Shown one piece after another: positions 1 through 11,436 of a stretch of 64,000 nucleotides of DNA (position 1 is its first letter; every line of letters begins with the position of its first letter). The notes beneath the pieces were generated by a model, which saw only the letters and a program-made list of their open reading frames with translations, searched no databases and was not told where the DNA came from. The translations under genes were made by a program, and so were the position numbers. This DNA is from Eutypa lata (Eukaryota; Ascomycota; Sordariomycetes; Xylariales; Diatrypaceae). The stretch lies in contig JAKULF010000003.1 of NCBI GenBank assembly GCA_022661535.1, positions 5,704,001-5,768,000 on the forward strand. The letters are read 5' to 3'.

Positions 1-888
1 TGGCTCATGGTATAACCAGCTCGATACCGCCGTAGAAGTAGTCACAATATCGGATAGATGGATTTGTAGCGGTGATATGTCGCGGCTATTATGACTGAGA
101 AAAGGGGGGTATCTGCTGTAAGATATCCTGCACCAAAGATGATATTGGTATAATCACACAGATATGTGCCTACATCAGCTTGCGTCTTTATCAAACGACC
201 GCGATGGCTCTTCCCTGTATAGGTAGTCCGAAGAGGCGCGGCGGAATCCATTCTTTTGACTGTAGACGCCCTGGCTGGGCCACGACGCGCTGCGACACCG
301 ATAGGAAAACCCCTTCCGGAATTGCGGTTACCTTGTAAGTTCCCGAGCAGAATGGCAAACCGCAAAGCGAAATTCCGCAATTCCCGCCCCCTGGGATGTG
401 TCAAGCATTCGACATGACAGAGACAGATAGCATCGATAACGTCACTGCGTTAGGCGCATCGTCAATGAACATGGCCCTGCCGGGCGTAATAGGTGTTGTA
501 AACAGGGGGGAATTTGAATTCCGCCCAGATAGAGCTCCGTATAACTAAGTCATCCTATCAATTGGTTCGAGAGTAGCTTAGGTGGTAAGTACCTAGGTAT
601 CGTGATAAGACATCGAGCTAACCCCTGGTGGGCGTAGTGTTTGTTGGAGACCAACCAGCTACTTACCAACAATCGTCTAGTTAGACTACATTATAGATGC
701 GCAGTTCAAAGCGAACTCCCTAACTATGTCTATCTAATTAGTCTTATCATCCAACTTCAGTAAGAAATGAAGATATATAAAAATGCTTCAGGCCTCTCCT
801 CTCCCTGCTCTGAAACTCGATATGTGTTTCTCATTAGTTAAGAAGCTGTTATCTCCTCTTCAGCTACCGCGTGGTCCATCAAGTCAAC
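1..888. other. gene-free left edge
   Basis: No coding region can be supported here. The longest open frame (complement of 42-404) has no recognisable motif and no homology I know. The last few hundred bases should contain the promoter of the sugar porter that starts at 889. A 14-bp palindrome-like sequence at 509-522 recurs inverted at 4117-4130. Confidence 0.5.
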
Positions 889-2748
889 ATGTCATCCATC
901 AGACAAGCCGTGGTGTATGCCATGATCTTTTCATGTGGTCAGTATTCTCCCCAGGGCCATTCCAGCAACTGATTGATTAGTCTAACCTCATTGATAGCTA
1001 CCACAATTGGCTATGACTCAGGATATCTCAATGGTGTTTTGGGCTCATCCGATTTCATTGAACGTTATGGGTGGATCGATGATGGTGGACAGACGAAATA
1101 TCTCACACCTTATACTCGTGCGATGTTCTCGTCCCTGCTCATAGTGGGAACTTTCTCCGGATGCTTTATCAACGCACTCCTGACGAACAGAAGTACGTCA
1201 AATTCCATGGCTTTGTACTTGAGTATAGATATTTGAGACTAAACTCGAGATCAGTTGGCCGTAGGGGTTGCCTTTTTGTCGCAGCTGCGTGTTACGCTGT
1301 AGGCGTGATCTTACAGACGGTGGGAATTGCGTCTGCGGGCTTCATTGTTGGACGTGTCCTGCTTGGCATAGCCATTGGCCTTATCTCCAACTCGGTGAGT
1401 TTAATATTTTCCAGTCTCCATCCCCCGGTTGCTAAACTGATGTCATTCAGATTCCGTCGTACCTCATGGAGTGTTCTAGTGGAACCAATCGGGGACGCTT
1501 TATGGCCTGCTATCTGCAGTTTCTTACCTCTGGCAATGTCTTGGCATGTGGCATTAACTACGGTACCTCAGGGTATAGTGATTCCCGAAGTTGGCGTGAG
1601 CGACTCCTCAACCCATGCATGTATTGCACTAGCTAACTAACGGGACATATCAAAGGGGTCACCATCGGCTTCCAACTGCTTTTTGCGATCACAATCCTGC
1701 TCGGTGCTTGCTATTGCCCAGAGTCTCCTTCAGTCCTGTTGCTGTGGAACAGGGAAGAAGACACCCGCCGATCTTTCGGGATTCTGAAGAATGCCCGACC
1801 CGACTCGGAAGAAGTCAACATGGCGATGGAAGAACTACAGAAAACTTTGGCAGAGCAGACCGCCATGGGCCAGGTCCGAATCGTCGAGTGCTTCCAAGGG
1901 TCCAATTTGAGACGTACGCTCCTGGGTCTCGCCATGGCCTTCTTTACCATCGCGACTGGCATTACATTCTGGTTCGGGTACGGAACGACATTTTTCATCG
2001 CCGCTGGTGTGAGCAACTCCTACCTGATATCGCTCATCCTTGCCATTGTCAATTGCGTCTTCACAGCCCCATCTCTTCACCTTGTGGAGCGTCTTGGCAG
2101 ACGGAGATTACTCCTATGGGGTGGTATCATCATGGTCGTCACACAGATCCTCACCGGTGCGATCCACAGTGCTGCACCCAATAGCAATGCAAGCAAGAAC
2201 ATGCTCGTGGCCGGTGCAGTCATCTTTATTGTAGCTTATGCACCTTCATGGGGTGTTGGAGGTACGTCTTTCTTTAATATATCCTGCTGTTGTGTATTTG
2301 GCTAACATTGTTGAAAGGTTGGCTATTGATGGTAGAGCCATTTTCCAATCGTCTACGGGTTCATCAAACGGCGGTCGTCTTGTCATTTTATTGGATTATC
2401 ACATGGCTAGTTGGCTTCGTGACCCCGTACATGGTTGATTCGACAGCTGGTGATCTGGGTGTCAACGTAGCGTATATTTGGGCAGGATTGGGCCTTCTAT
2501 CCCTGATCTGGGCTTATTTCTGTGTTCCCGAGCTTGCTGGGTTATCGAAGTCTGAGGTAAAGTCACGCAACACATTATTCAACGAAATACACAGCTGACA
2601 CGAACAGGTCGATACTCTATTTGAAACACGGGTGCCTTCGAGAAAGTCCGTTGCTTGGAAGAAGCAATTGCGTACTATTGACTCGAACGAAGTGTCTGTG
2701 GTGGCTACGAGCTTCACACAAAAGTGTGATGAGAGTAAGGAAGTATAA
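889..2748 (+). CDS. MFS sugar porter (hexose transporter family)
   Basis: Predicted plasma-membrane sugar/H+ symporter or facilitator of the major facilitator superfamily. The model has seven exons: 889-937, 998-1192, 1255-1394, 1451-1595, 1656-2261, 2318-2556 and 2608-2748. All six introns are GT...AG and the joined frame gives 504 aa, close to the family norm of 500-560. Splicing restores the family hallmarks: an R-I-G-R-R loop after helix 2 across intron 2, PESP at the end of helix 6, a second R-L-G-R-R loop, and EPFSNRLR before helix 11. The C-terminus carries the GLSKSEVDTLF...VPSRK pattern typical of fungal hexose porters. The N-terminus is short, with helix 1 beginning almost at Met1. 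The substrate cannot be predicted. It converges on the RidA gene. Confidence 0.9.
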
Positions 2749-3441
2749 GAATGGGCAATTTGTTTTGAAGACTCCAAATTCTACCGTCGCCAGGCAAGAA
2801 AACGACGTTATGAGCAGTTGAACCAAACTATCTTCGCTTTCATCATGCTAAGCCCTCAGTTAAGTCACAAAGAAACTCAGAAAAGCTATTAGAGGTTAGA
2901 CACTATTGATTATGAAATTACAAACGTTTAATATCAAGCCTATCTTTTTATCCCCGTTGTAGTTACACAAATATTTCGCACCGTTTTGTATGATGCAAAA
3001 TCTAGGTGCATGGAATCCGCATGTGAGGGCTGTTGAAGCTCGTGACATATTCTCATCTATATACAAACATGCGTATGCCCAAGTAATTTTAAGCTATTGT
3101 AAATACCACTTGTCATATCTGCCAGGAGAAACTAACGGTTGTAAGGCAATCATGATAGGAAATGACCCCATCTATATGAAAACAAGCAGTCCAGACTCTT
3201 ATCTCCTTAAATTCACCTCACCATCCTCCAATATCATACAACTTTCCAACGGATATTGACAAAATCACACTGAGAAAAAAGTAAATATAATGCATTTAAC
3301 GGTACTGTAGCATCCGATTGTTGTGTCAATGTATTGCTATCCTCCTAAACTAGATACAAATAGTCCGCAAAAGGAGTAAGAGGGGATGGCATAAGACACA
3401 TATATATGAATGCTAGAAAAGTATACAGCTAAGCCTCATGC
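2749..3441. other. convergent intergenic region
   Basis: This lies between the 3' ends of the sugar porter and the RidA gene. It is moderately AT-rich and should hold both 3' UTRs and polyadenylation signals. The 89-codon open frame at 2990-3259 has no features that support a gene. Confidence 0.5.
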
Positions 3442-3941
3442 TCAAGCTTGACGCTTAGCATTCGCCGCAGCAGCACCTTCAGGGTCGTGCGCCACGACTT
3501 CGATCTCCACACGCATGTCGACTTCACCGAGACGCGTGACACCGACGCAGGTCCAGATAGGTTGGTGATCCGGCATGTACTTTTTGAAGTTTCGAACCAT
3601 GGCATCCAATGCCTCGTTGTTGATGGGCACATGGTATGAGTTGACGCGGTAGACCTGCGACCAGCCCTTGCCGCCGGCGTCCTTTATGTTCAGCTCCACG
3701 TTCTTGAACGCCTGGTCGATTTGCGCATTGATCTCCTTGTAGAATTCACCTGAATCCGGGTCCCAACCGCCTAATCACCGATGTTAGATTAGGTCAACGA
3801 AAATAGCTGTTTTTGTTGTAGTTACGCACCTTGCCCAGCACACTCGATCCGGTCTCCAACACGGACGGCTTGGCTGTACGAAAAGGCCTCCCTCTGCCTG
3901 ACACCATGCTTCTTATAGTGATAGTATTGAAGGTGCGACAT
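3442..3941 (-). CDS. RidA/YjgF/YER057c/UK114 family protein
   Basis: Predicted member of the RidA family. Classical members hydrolyse reactive enamine/imine intermediates released by PLP enzymes, as cytosolic or mitochondrial trimers. Two exons (complement of 3830-3941 and 3442-3770) joined over a GT...AG intron give 146 aa, close to the family's roughly 130 aa. Visible features are F-S-Y-S-Q-A-V-R-V-G-D-R-I near the start, CAGQGGWDPD across the splice, and the later V-T-R-L-G-E-V-D-M-R-V-E-I-E core. The start is the only ATG in frame that opens on an 'S-H-L-Q-Y-Y' leader. The key arginine of RidA proper (in an R-x-C/T-V context) is not clearly present, so it may belong to a non-archetypal subgroup. 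It lies between a sugar porter and the RIP island. Confidence 0.88.
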
Positions 3942-4960
3942 TCTGTATTGTGAATGAGATTCTTGACGATTAATCTTGAAGAGACAATATCGCGCAAATG
4001 ATTAACTAAGACGATTAGAAAAGAATTTCTCAACTTCGAAAGATGCAGGTGATACGATCGCGGAAACGACCCATTATTTACTTATATAAGTATGTCGGCG
4101 ATTCATATATAATCTAGGAATTCAAATTCCGCTCCCCCCTTAACCCGCTAGCGCCATTACGCAAAACTATGAGCTAATCGTAGTAATGCAGGCCATTAAT
4201 CATTAACATGATTTGTTATTTCATAATAAAAAGCAAATTCTAGCGATGCAACTAATAAATTTAAAGAAAGTAACGACTTAAATAAATGTTATATATAACT
4301 TCGTTTTTACGTAAATAAAAAGCTATTTGCATAATAACGAGATTACATTTTAATTATTCGTAATTTATATATATTATATATTTTAAATAAATTATTTTTT
4401 TAATTTAAAAAAGAATTATAATTTAAAACGTAATAAAATTATAAATATTATTACTTTAAATTTTAAGCCGTCGTATATATATTTTATATTACGTTAATAT
4501 ATTAAGTTTAAATTAATTAAATCTTTAAGATTTTTCGCGAATTATAACGATTTAAGTTTATTTAATAATTTTTTACTTTTTATATATTATAAATATTATA
4601 TTTTAAAATAAAATAATTTATAATAAATTAAAATTAAATTTATTAAATATAAAACTTTTAATATAATTAATTTATTAATTAATATATAAATAAAAATTTT
4701 CGTAATTTTTTTAAAGTTTAAATAAAATTATATAAATTAAAATTAATAAATTACTTTATAAAAATTACTTTATAAATATATTTAATTACGCTTTTTATAT
4801 ATATATTATTATTATTATTTTAATTAAAAAAATTATAATATACGAAGTTTTTATTATATTAAATTATATTTATATAATTTTTTTATAAATAATTAAAATA
4901 ATAATAATAATAATAATAATAATATATAATTAAAAAAAACTTTAAAACTTTTAAACTTTT

Positions 4961-5131
4961 AAATTTATAATTTATAAACTTATAATTTATAAACTTATAA
5001 TTTATAAACTTATAAACTTATAAACTTATAAAATAACTTATAAATTTATAAATTTATAAATTTATAAACTTATAATTTATAAATTTATAATTTATAAATT
5101 TATAATTTTATAAACTTATAAATTTATAAAT
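4961..5131. repeat. AT tandem repeat inside the RIP island
   Basis: Short units of the type TTTATAAACTTATAA are repeated about ten times with variable spacing (7-, 10- and 17-nt registers). It lies inside the AT-rich island and probably arose by slippage in already degenerated DNA. Confidence 0.75.
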
Positions 5132-5145
5132 TCGAATTAAATTAC

Positions 5146-5323
5146 GTAAGTTATTTATTCGAATAATTATTTAATTTATATATTATTATTATTATTTTAA
5201 TTATTTTAAAAAAATAATTTAAAAATAATATTATATATAAAAAGCTTAAAACGTTATAATTTTTTTAATTAAAATAATAATAATAATATACGAATTAAAT
5301 AATTATTTAAATAAATAACTTAT
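5146..5323. repeat. 57-bp inverted repeat with transition-only differences
   Basis: The arm at 5146-5202 and the reverse complement of 5267-5323 match over 57 positions with five differences, separated by a 64-nt loop. All five are transitions (C/T or G/A), and four of them fall in two dinucleotides where one arm has CG and the other TA. A related inverted copy of part of the arm lies near 4795-4850. This is duplicated sequence that diverged by C-to-T mutation on both strands. Confidence 0.7.
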
Positions 5324-5815
5324 ATAAGTTTATTTAAACGTTTTTTTTATTAATATATTATAATTATTTATCGTATTATTAAAATTATAACGTTTCGAGC
5401 TTTTATTATATAATATTACTTTTAAACGACTTTTTTAAAAATAATTAAAATTATATTAATAATATATTAATTATAAAAACATTTAAATAAAATAATTTTA
5501 ATATATAAAGCTTTTTAAATTTTAATTTTATAATTATTATTTTTAATTAAAATTATAATAAATATATATATATATTTATAATTATTATTTAATTTTAAAT
5601 TTAATAATTTAATTATTTTTTTAATATATATTTTTATTAATTAATTATTAATAAAAATATTATAAAAATAAAAATCGATTTATATAAAAAAAAAGCGTTT
5701 TTAATATATAAAAAGCTTAAAATTATTAAATTAAATCAGTCTTTTTTCGGTTAGCTTTTAAGATTTATAGGTATTTTTTTATATTAAGCTTAATAAATAC
5801 GTAAGATATAATATG

Positions 5816-6865
5816 TAGCCACAAAGCAGCTGCGGCGTAGCTGCGGCGCAGTTGCATAGCCGAGAAAGGCCTGATGTATGAGGTAAAGGTACTAGGCATA
5901 TACGATAGGCATGCATCTTGCAACTTGAGCCTTTCCATGAACATCTTTCATTTGTATCAAAAAAACGCGATAGCCTCCATCCAGTATTGTAGCATAAGTG
6001 TTCAAGAGAATCGATGGTTACTAAGTATTTAAATATAATAAACTCCTTACCAAATGTGGCCTTAGCCGCAGCGCGTGTCTCCCCTTCCATTCAACACACC
6101 AATTCAACTAAACTGGTTGAGGCCAAGATTCTGTTTGGAGTTCTGAAGACCAGAGTCATGGCTCTCCTCTTCTCCCTGTGTATGCGAGACTGGGAGAGCG
6201 AAGGTTCCTCCCCGATGGCTAGCATGTGCGTTGCATTTCTGCAGGCTTCATCCGTGTTGTAAAATGGCCCCTTGCTAACAGGTGGAAACAGCATTGGTCG
6301 GGATCTAACATCTATGTGCTCACCTTGGGCGTATTGACTGCATCCCAAAATACCACACGTTCGAAGCTCGTCGGCTTGAACATGCCTGGATGCAAGAGAA
6401 TATATCAAAGTACCTCGGAATTCATAAAGCCTAGCACTTCAATAACCAGTCAATACAGACTTGAAAGCTAGGTGACATTCTTATTATAGACTACCTCTGA
6501 ACCCTTGTGGTCGCCTTGTGCAAATTAAGGGTGTACACATCTGAAACCACACGTTTATTTGATTGCATATGAAATAAATCCCAAGAGTAGAATACCGTCA
6601 ACATTACGATCTACTTGAACTCCGACAAACCCAACAAAACCACTTGCCCACTTCTGCCAATTTAGACCATAGTAACCACTGCGTTCAACGATGCAATCTG
6701 ATAAGCCTATCAGATCCGATCAGAGTGCGGACTACCGCACACACTTGTTTAGATCCAATAGTTCCACTAGAACAACACCGTTCTAATACATCCGAAGGGT
6801 TCTGGTATATCTGATGATCCTGGTAGACTAACAACCGGATGTACTAGCGCCCATGTGATTTGTAC
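5816..6865. other. gene-free stretch right of the RIP island
   Basis: Base composition is normal but no gene is supported. Open frames of 80-105 codons on both strands (6014-6408) overlap each other and lack domain features. A TGTGCTCA octamer at 6315-6322 is probably a chance occurrence. Confidence 0.45.
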
Positions 6866-8022
6866 TCAACGCAAGCGTGAGTAGCAAGAGTGAACCAACA
6901 TTGCCAGTAGGATGACGCCGGGAAGGGCTCGAAACAAGACCTGTTGAAAATTTAAGCCCAGTGTCCACCCCATCACTGCCCCCGATGTTGTGCCGCATAC
7001 AAGAAACGCATCGCGATGCTTTGATCCCGTATGGTGGTAGTAGTGCGCGCCCATCGCTGCGCAGTATGGTATCACAGCAGCCAAGAGAACCACCAGTGGA
7101 GAGTCAGGGAGGTACTCTAGGATGCCCGTCAAAGAAGTCGTAAATTGCATCTGTCATGAATTAGCATAACTCTTCTTGTTATTTGGGGGGTGTAATTCAG
7201 CATAGATGGGGTTTACTGGTTCTGTTCCTACATTGATCAAACTATTTCCGTTTTGATGAATGTGCTTATCAAAGTAGTACATCATGCCCGCAGAAAGAGC
7301 TGCGGTGACCATCGATGTGACCTCGACATACATCGGAACTTTCGAGAAATCTGTTGTGCTAGTATTTCTCCAGTATACGTCCCCTGTACCCTTACGTTGA
7401 GTTGGACTCATACGGTATCCACAGCTGCACTTAAACGGCCTCATAAGGAACTCGCGGCTAGGTGTCCCATAGATAGGATCATCGAATGACTGAGCGGGGT
7501 TAGGCCACTTCTTTGAAGAGGCTTGGGGACCTCGGTGGATATGATGCCTCCAGTCTTTTCGTCTCTCGAACTTCTTTGCGGAACGAAAGTCACGGCGCCC
7601 TACATTTTGGTGATCGATATCGGCATTGACGCTGGGATCCATGTTAGACTTACGTGACTATCTCCTTCATGGAGAAGAAGTAGCAACACTTACATAGGAA
7701 TATATTCCATGTAACCGCCAGGAGTGGAAAGAATGGGAATCTCAACACCAATTTCCTCCGGCGCCGAGGAATTGAGAGGTAGCGTCTCGTATCCTCCGAA
7801 AGTGTAAGGAAGATGGAGCTGAGTATCTTCATCTTCAGCAAGCCTCTCTAGTGTGTTGTTTTCAGACTCGTTCGCATTACCCGTCCAGTTATGTCCGAGG
7901 TTATTCACGTCAGAATAGGGGATCGGATTGTCGAAACGGGGCAATGGAAAGAAAGTATCCCTCCAAATTTCATGGGGCCATTTAAAGTCGACCGACGTTT
8001 GTGAGGATCTGGATACTGGCAT
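6866..8022 (-). CDS. hypothetical multi-pass membrane protein
   Basis: I do not recognise the family. Three open segments join in frame over two GT...AG introns, with exons at the complement of 7694-8022, 7217-7631 and 6866-7150 and introns of 62 and 66 nt, giving 342 aa. The second intron removes the apparent stop at 7154 and uses a GCTAAT-like branch site. The first 200 residues are hydrophilic, with acidic and Asn-rich stretches and a CSCGYR cysteine motif. The C-terminal half has about four hydrophobic segments: one in exon 2 (VTSMVTAALSAGMMYYF) and three in exon 3 (e.g. PLVVLLAAVIPYCAAMGA). The exon structure is inferred. The last exon could alternatively be a separate 94-aa gene, since its first codon is ATG. 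Confidence 0.5.
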
Positions 8023-9028
8023 GATGCTTTGTACAGTCGGGGGTATTTAACTATCACTAAGTGGCCTAGCTTAGCCGGTATAAACTGTAGAGAAGTAGGC
8101 TACAAGAAGTATTAGGAGTTAGGGAGGGTCGGAGGGGTTGTGTTCTTACGGTGCTGTTTAAAATGTTATAATTGAAAGTATAGTATTCGTAGTCTTTTTT
8201 GGTGGCGTAAAGTATGGGGAGCCTTTGATATCGTAGGCTGAAGACCGCTATATGTTGCGATTTAGTTGTTGCTGCGCGTGTGTTAGCCTGCGTAGGCCGC
8301 GATGTCTCACTGAAATGTTCGAAGCGCGGTGACCTAGTAATATAACGCTGTAGTAAACGAGTGCTGAGTCGTGGTCCGTCGAGCAGCTGTAGATAGATCT
8401 CTAATGGAATTTGGTGCAACTCTTACAATCTTGAGGATACCTGCACAACAGCTGCTATTACTAGGTCTGTGTTGAGGAGAGTTATGTAGATTTTGGTTGT
8501 CGTTTCGTAAAAACTCTCGCTATATTGCGTAGACCTACGTCAGCCCATCGATATGAAAGTGCAAGATAATGTTCAGAGGCCTCCAGGCTCCAGGCGAGGG
8601 GATCGGGCGTCAATGGTTCAGCTCAGCCACCCCGGAAAGACGCCACTACCGTCAGGTGTCACTCCGTGTAGACAAACGCCAACAATGGAGTTGCCCCCAT
8701 TCGAATATCTCCCATAGAATCGTCCCTCAACCCTTCTTAATCATATTGTTAAGTTACAGATTCAAGGTATGAGCTATTTCTTGATGATTGTTGTTGAGCT
8801 TTAGGTGGTTAATAGCTAAATGAAACAATCGCCACTGGTTTAGGAATCGAATTGTCAAAGCCTGACAATACTATAACAATTGGAAGCCTCCCTAACCATC
8901 CGAAGATACTTGAAGCTCTAACAAACTCGATCAACACCGGAGGAGCATTCGGGAAATCAGAATCAGAATAGCTCCACCAGCCACGCGATCGAACTGGCAG
9001 TGAGGGGCATCGAGCACACGAAACCGTC
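8023..9028. other. divergent intergenic region
   Basis: This lies between the 5' ends of two unrecognised membrane-protein genes (6866-8022 minus, 9029-10512 plus). The 117-codon frame at 8066-8419 has no features that support a gene. Confidence 0.4.
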
Positions 9029-10512
9029 ATGGCTTCCGATGAAGTTTCCCTGATGCCCGAACCCAGAACGGTGTTCACGGCTAAGGACAACTCTTTTGCC
9101 TTCTCACCAGGCCAGCTCTCAAAGCTCTTTAACCCCAAAAGCCTAACGGCCTGCCGTGCACTTTGGGGGGTTGAAGGGCTTGAGAAGGGCTTGAGGACCG
9201 ATAGGCCGAATGGACTTTCCCTTGAAGAGACTCAGGTTGAGGAGAACGCCAGCTTCAAAGATGGAGTGACGAAATACAACTTAGATCATGCTGATCATCA
9301 CAAGTTTAGTCACCGCACCCTAATTGTGCGTACGGCGCCTGTCGACAGCAGTACCAAAACCAGGGTTCCGATGATCGAGTTGCCTAAGGGCAAGTCCAGG
9401 GGATATTTTAAAGGCGGGTTGGATGTTCTTGTTTCTACATGCATGGGGGCCATCTTGAGCTTAATTAGAGGTGCTACCGTCGACCCAACACATAAGAGTC
9501 CCCAACTTCTTCAGAAGACAGATCGGGCGTATGGCACAAATGTCTTAGAAACCATGACCCTTGCGGATCGAGACTTTGACTCCTTTGTCTCGCTTGGAAA
9601 TGGGTACCCGAGCGCCTCGATTGATCAACTAACATTCATGGGCATATCCGGTAGCTCCAGCTCAGAGGTCACCGCAACCTGGAGGTATAGGTCATCAGCA
9701 TATGCTCGCATCACGCGTGCAGTGCATGAGGAAGTGGCAGTCGGAGACCGTATATATGCTCCAGTGGGGCCTCATGCCTATCGTTCTTGGGACACTGTTA
9801 AGCATGACGCTGCCGACAGTCCAGAATACCGACGTATACTATCGTGCTTCGAACATGTCGTGTTCAACATAGAACGAGGTCTTGTGAAATACTACTTGCC
9901 AGCGTCTCAGAATAGAAAACTCGCTATTTGGGGTATCTACCTGTTCTACAGTATTCCTCTCGTCTCTGCAGCTTTGAGAGTGGTAGACGGACTTCGAGTC
10001 GCAAGCGGCGTCAGCGCCTGCGGGAGTGCCGTTGTGATAATACCACTACGCACACTCGAGGAGTCACCCGATGCTGCTTGGATTGTGTAAGTACATAGAG
10101 CGGATCCTAGTCACGTAAGGTCGCACGCTAATGAAACCCATCAAGCACTTATGTCGTATGGGCAATATGCGTATCGATGTACTCGTGGTTGCAGCTTCAG
10201 CTCGTACCGAGCGAGCCTAGTCATCGGAGGAAGTTGTGCGTGCAATGCCTTCAGGGTCTTAACCACCCAGCATCCCGCTAACGATTGTCTAGATTTCTTT
10301 TCTGCGTGATACTCGCTGCGATTCACTTCTCAGTCGCTATAGCGCAGAGCTCGGCAACTATTGTCGATGGGTTTACGATATATGGGCCTGTCATATTGAC
10401 CATCAGCGTATACCTCATGTCGTTGCTATTCGCAACCCCCGGTTCCCCAGAGAGCCAAGAGATTGATAACCCACTAACATCTTTAGGAGCGTTATTCGGA
10501 TTCTTTAGTTAA
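9029..10512 (+). CDS. hypothetical membrane protein with PMCA-like N-terminal segment
   Basis: Three exons (9029-10086, 10146-10235, 10293-10512) joined over GT...AG introns with GCTAA-type branch sites give 455 aa. Residues about 24-70 carry F-A-F-S-P-G-Q-L-S-K-L-F-N-P-K-S-L and GLEKGLRTD...GLSLEET. These strongly resemble the cytosolic N-terminus of fungal plasma-membrane/vacuolar Ca2+-ATPases (Pmc1 type). The catalytic parts of a P-type ATPase (DKTGT, TGES, hinge) are absent. The rest is a different protein that I do not recognise: a soluble middle with W-R-Y-R-S-S-A-Y and then four or five hydrophobic segments, including two created by splicing exons 2 and 3. It could be a fusion, a captured ATPase fragment, or a lineage-specific family. 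The splice model is supported by continuity of the transmembrane segments. Confidence 0.6.
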
Positions 10513-11121
10513 ACCGCAGGTTTCATCATATCATTCTACGAGAGAATGATGGCTTGGAGAGCCAGAACTGGCGTAAATAGGTTACCACGTTAGGGATTAA
10601 GCCTGGCGATACATGGTGTTACGGTAAATTAGCGGGAAGGATGGAGTGTGACATTACTTGATTATTTGTATACTAAACGACGGATACAGCGAGCTGCCTG
10701 CCATATAGAAATGACGGATTGATGAAATATAACCGAAAGATTCTATTTCATTAGCACACTGCTGTGCAATATTGGGCCACCACGATGTATACAATGTATC
10801 TTGTTATCACCCCGCACCCTGATTTTGTGACATGTGTTGGAAGATGTGACGGAGCGCCAATTCCAAAAAAAGAAACCCGCCAAAAGCTCAGAACTATGTG
10901 CTTAGCCACCTCCGCCACAGTGGCTCTCCCGGTAACTATACGTGGTAACTAACGATTTTCACCGCTCTTTTTTACTCAACAAGAACAACTTGTGAATGGC
11001 CTCAATAAATCGGTGACTTTACTTCGTCCTGACATCTCCAATCTACCTAGCCACATGCATGACCTGTAAGCTGCATACCAAAACGCCACATTCACAATTA
11101 CTTCATCCAATAGTGATTATC
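10513..11121. other. gene-free stretch
   Basis: No gene is supported. It contains a 62-codon open frame at 10764-10952 without motifs. Confidence 0.4.
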
Positions 11122-11415
11122 ATGGTTCAAGAGTTTGATGTTGCTGTCCGGGCACAGGCCCTAACCTTGCACGCTGAAGGGAATTCTCGGGCCATGATAA
11201 CTGCAAAAACGGGCTACACCAGCTCTGGCTTTTCGAAGCTCTTGCAGAAAGCTAAATCTCGCGGTTACGTGCCGGGCAACCGTATTCTCCTTGAATACGT
11301 TTCGGAGGCTCCCGGACGAGGTCGGCCGAAGGGTAGCAAGACCAGGTCCGGGAGCGACAACACCACAGACAACACCACGGACGACGCCACGGAGACGCAC
11401 TCCAGTCCAAATTAG
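11122..11415 (+). CDS. small helix-turn-helix/AT-hook protein, transposase N-terminus-like
   Basis: 97 aa counted from the internal ATG at 11122; an upstream ATG at 11059 adds 21 unlikely residues. Residues about 5-50 form a basic helix-turn-helix of the kind found at the N-terminus of fungal Tc1/mariner-type transposases (a V-R-A-Q-A-L...M-I-T-A-K-T-G-Y pattern followed by a basic recognition helix). An AT-hook core, GRGRPKGSK, follows, and then a short Thr/Asp-rich tail. No DDE catalytic domain follows in any frame. It is most likely a truncated transposase or a domesticated DNA-binding fragment. It lies next to a RIP-scarred relic. Confidence 0.45.
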   Translation: MVQEFDVAVRAQALTLHAEGNSRAMITAKTGYTSSGFSKLLQKAKSRGYVPGNRILLEYVSEAPGRGRPKGSKTRSGSDNTTDNTTDDATETHSSPN

Positions 11416-11436
11416 AATACGATTGACTCCACATCA

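Larger units (their letters stand above)
4240..5815. repeat. AT-rich island with RIP signature
   Basis: About 1.5 kb consists almost only of A and T, with no credible open frame. Remaining C and G sit mostly in CpG, CpT and ApC. From about 4346 to 5735 I find no TpG, and CpA only at about 5480 and at the right end (about 5736), although CpG is retained many times. Loss of CpA/TpG with survival of CpG is the classical footprint of repeat-induced point mutation in Pezizomycotina, and implies that this was once repeated DNA such as a transposon. The right edge is abrupt: normal GC composition resumes at about 5815 with a short GC-rich direct repeat (GCTGCGGCG twice). The original element cannot be recognised. 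Confidence 0.85.

Noticed and set aside
42..404. 120-codon open frame at the left edge, minus strand
   Set aside because: No motif, no plausible neighbours or splice partners, and mixed basic composition without structure.
4961..5131. CRISPR-like array
   Set aside because: Units are irregular AT slippage repeats in a eukaryotic genome, without spacers.
4240..5815. AT island as a centromere or origin
   Set aside because: Far too short for a regional fungal centromere, and the dinucleotide pattern is explained by RIP.
8066..8419. 117-codon open frame, minus strand
   Set aside because: No motif and no splice connection to the gene at 6866-8022 that improves the model.
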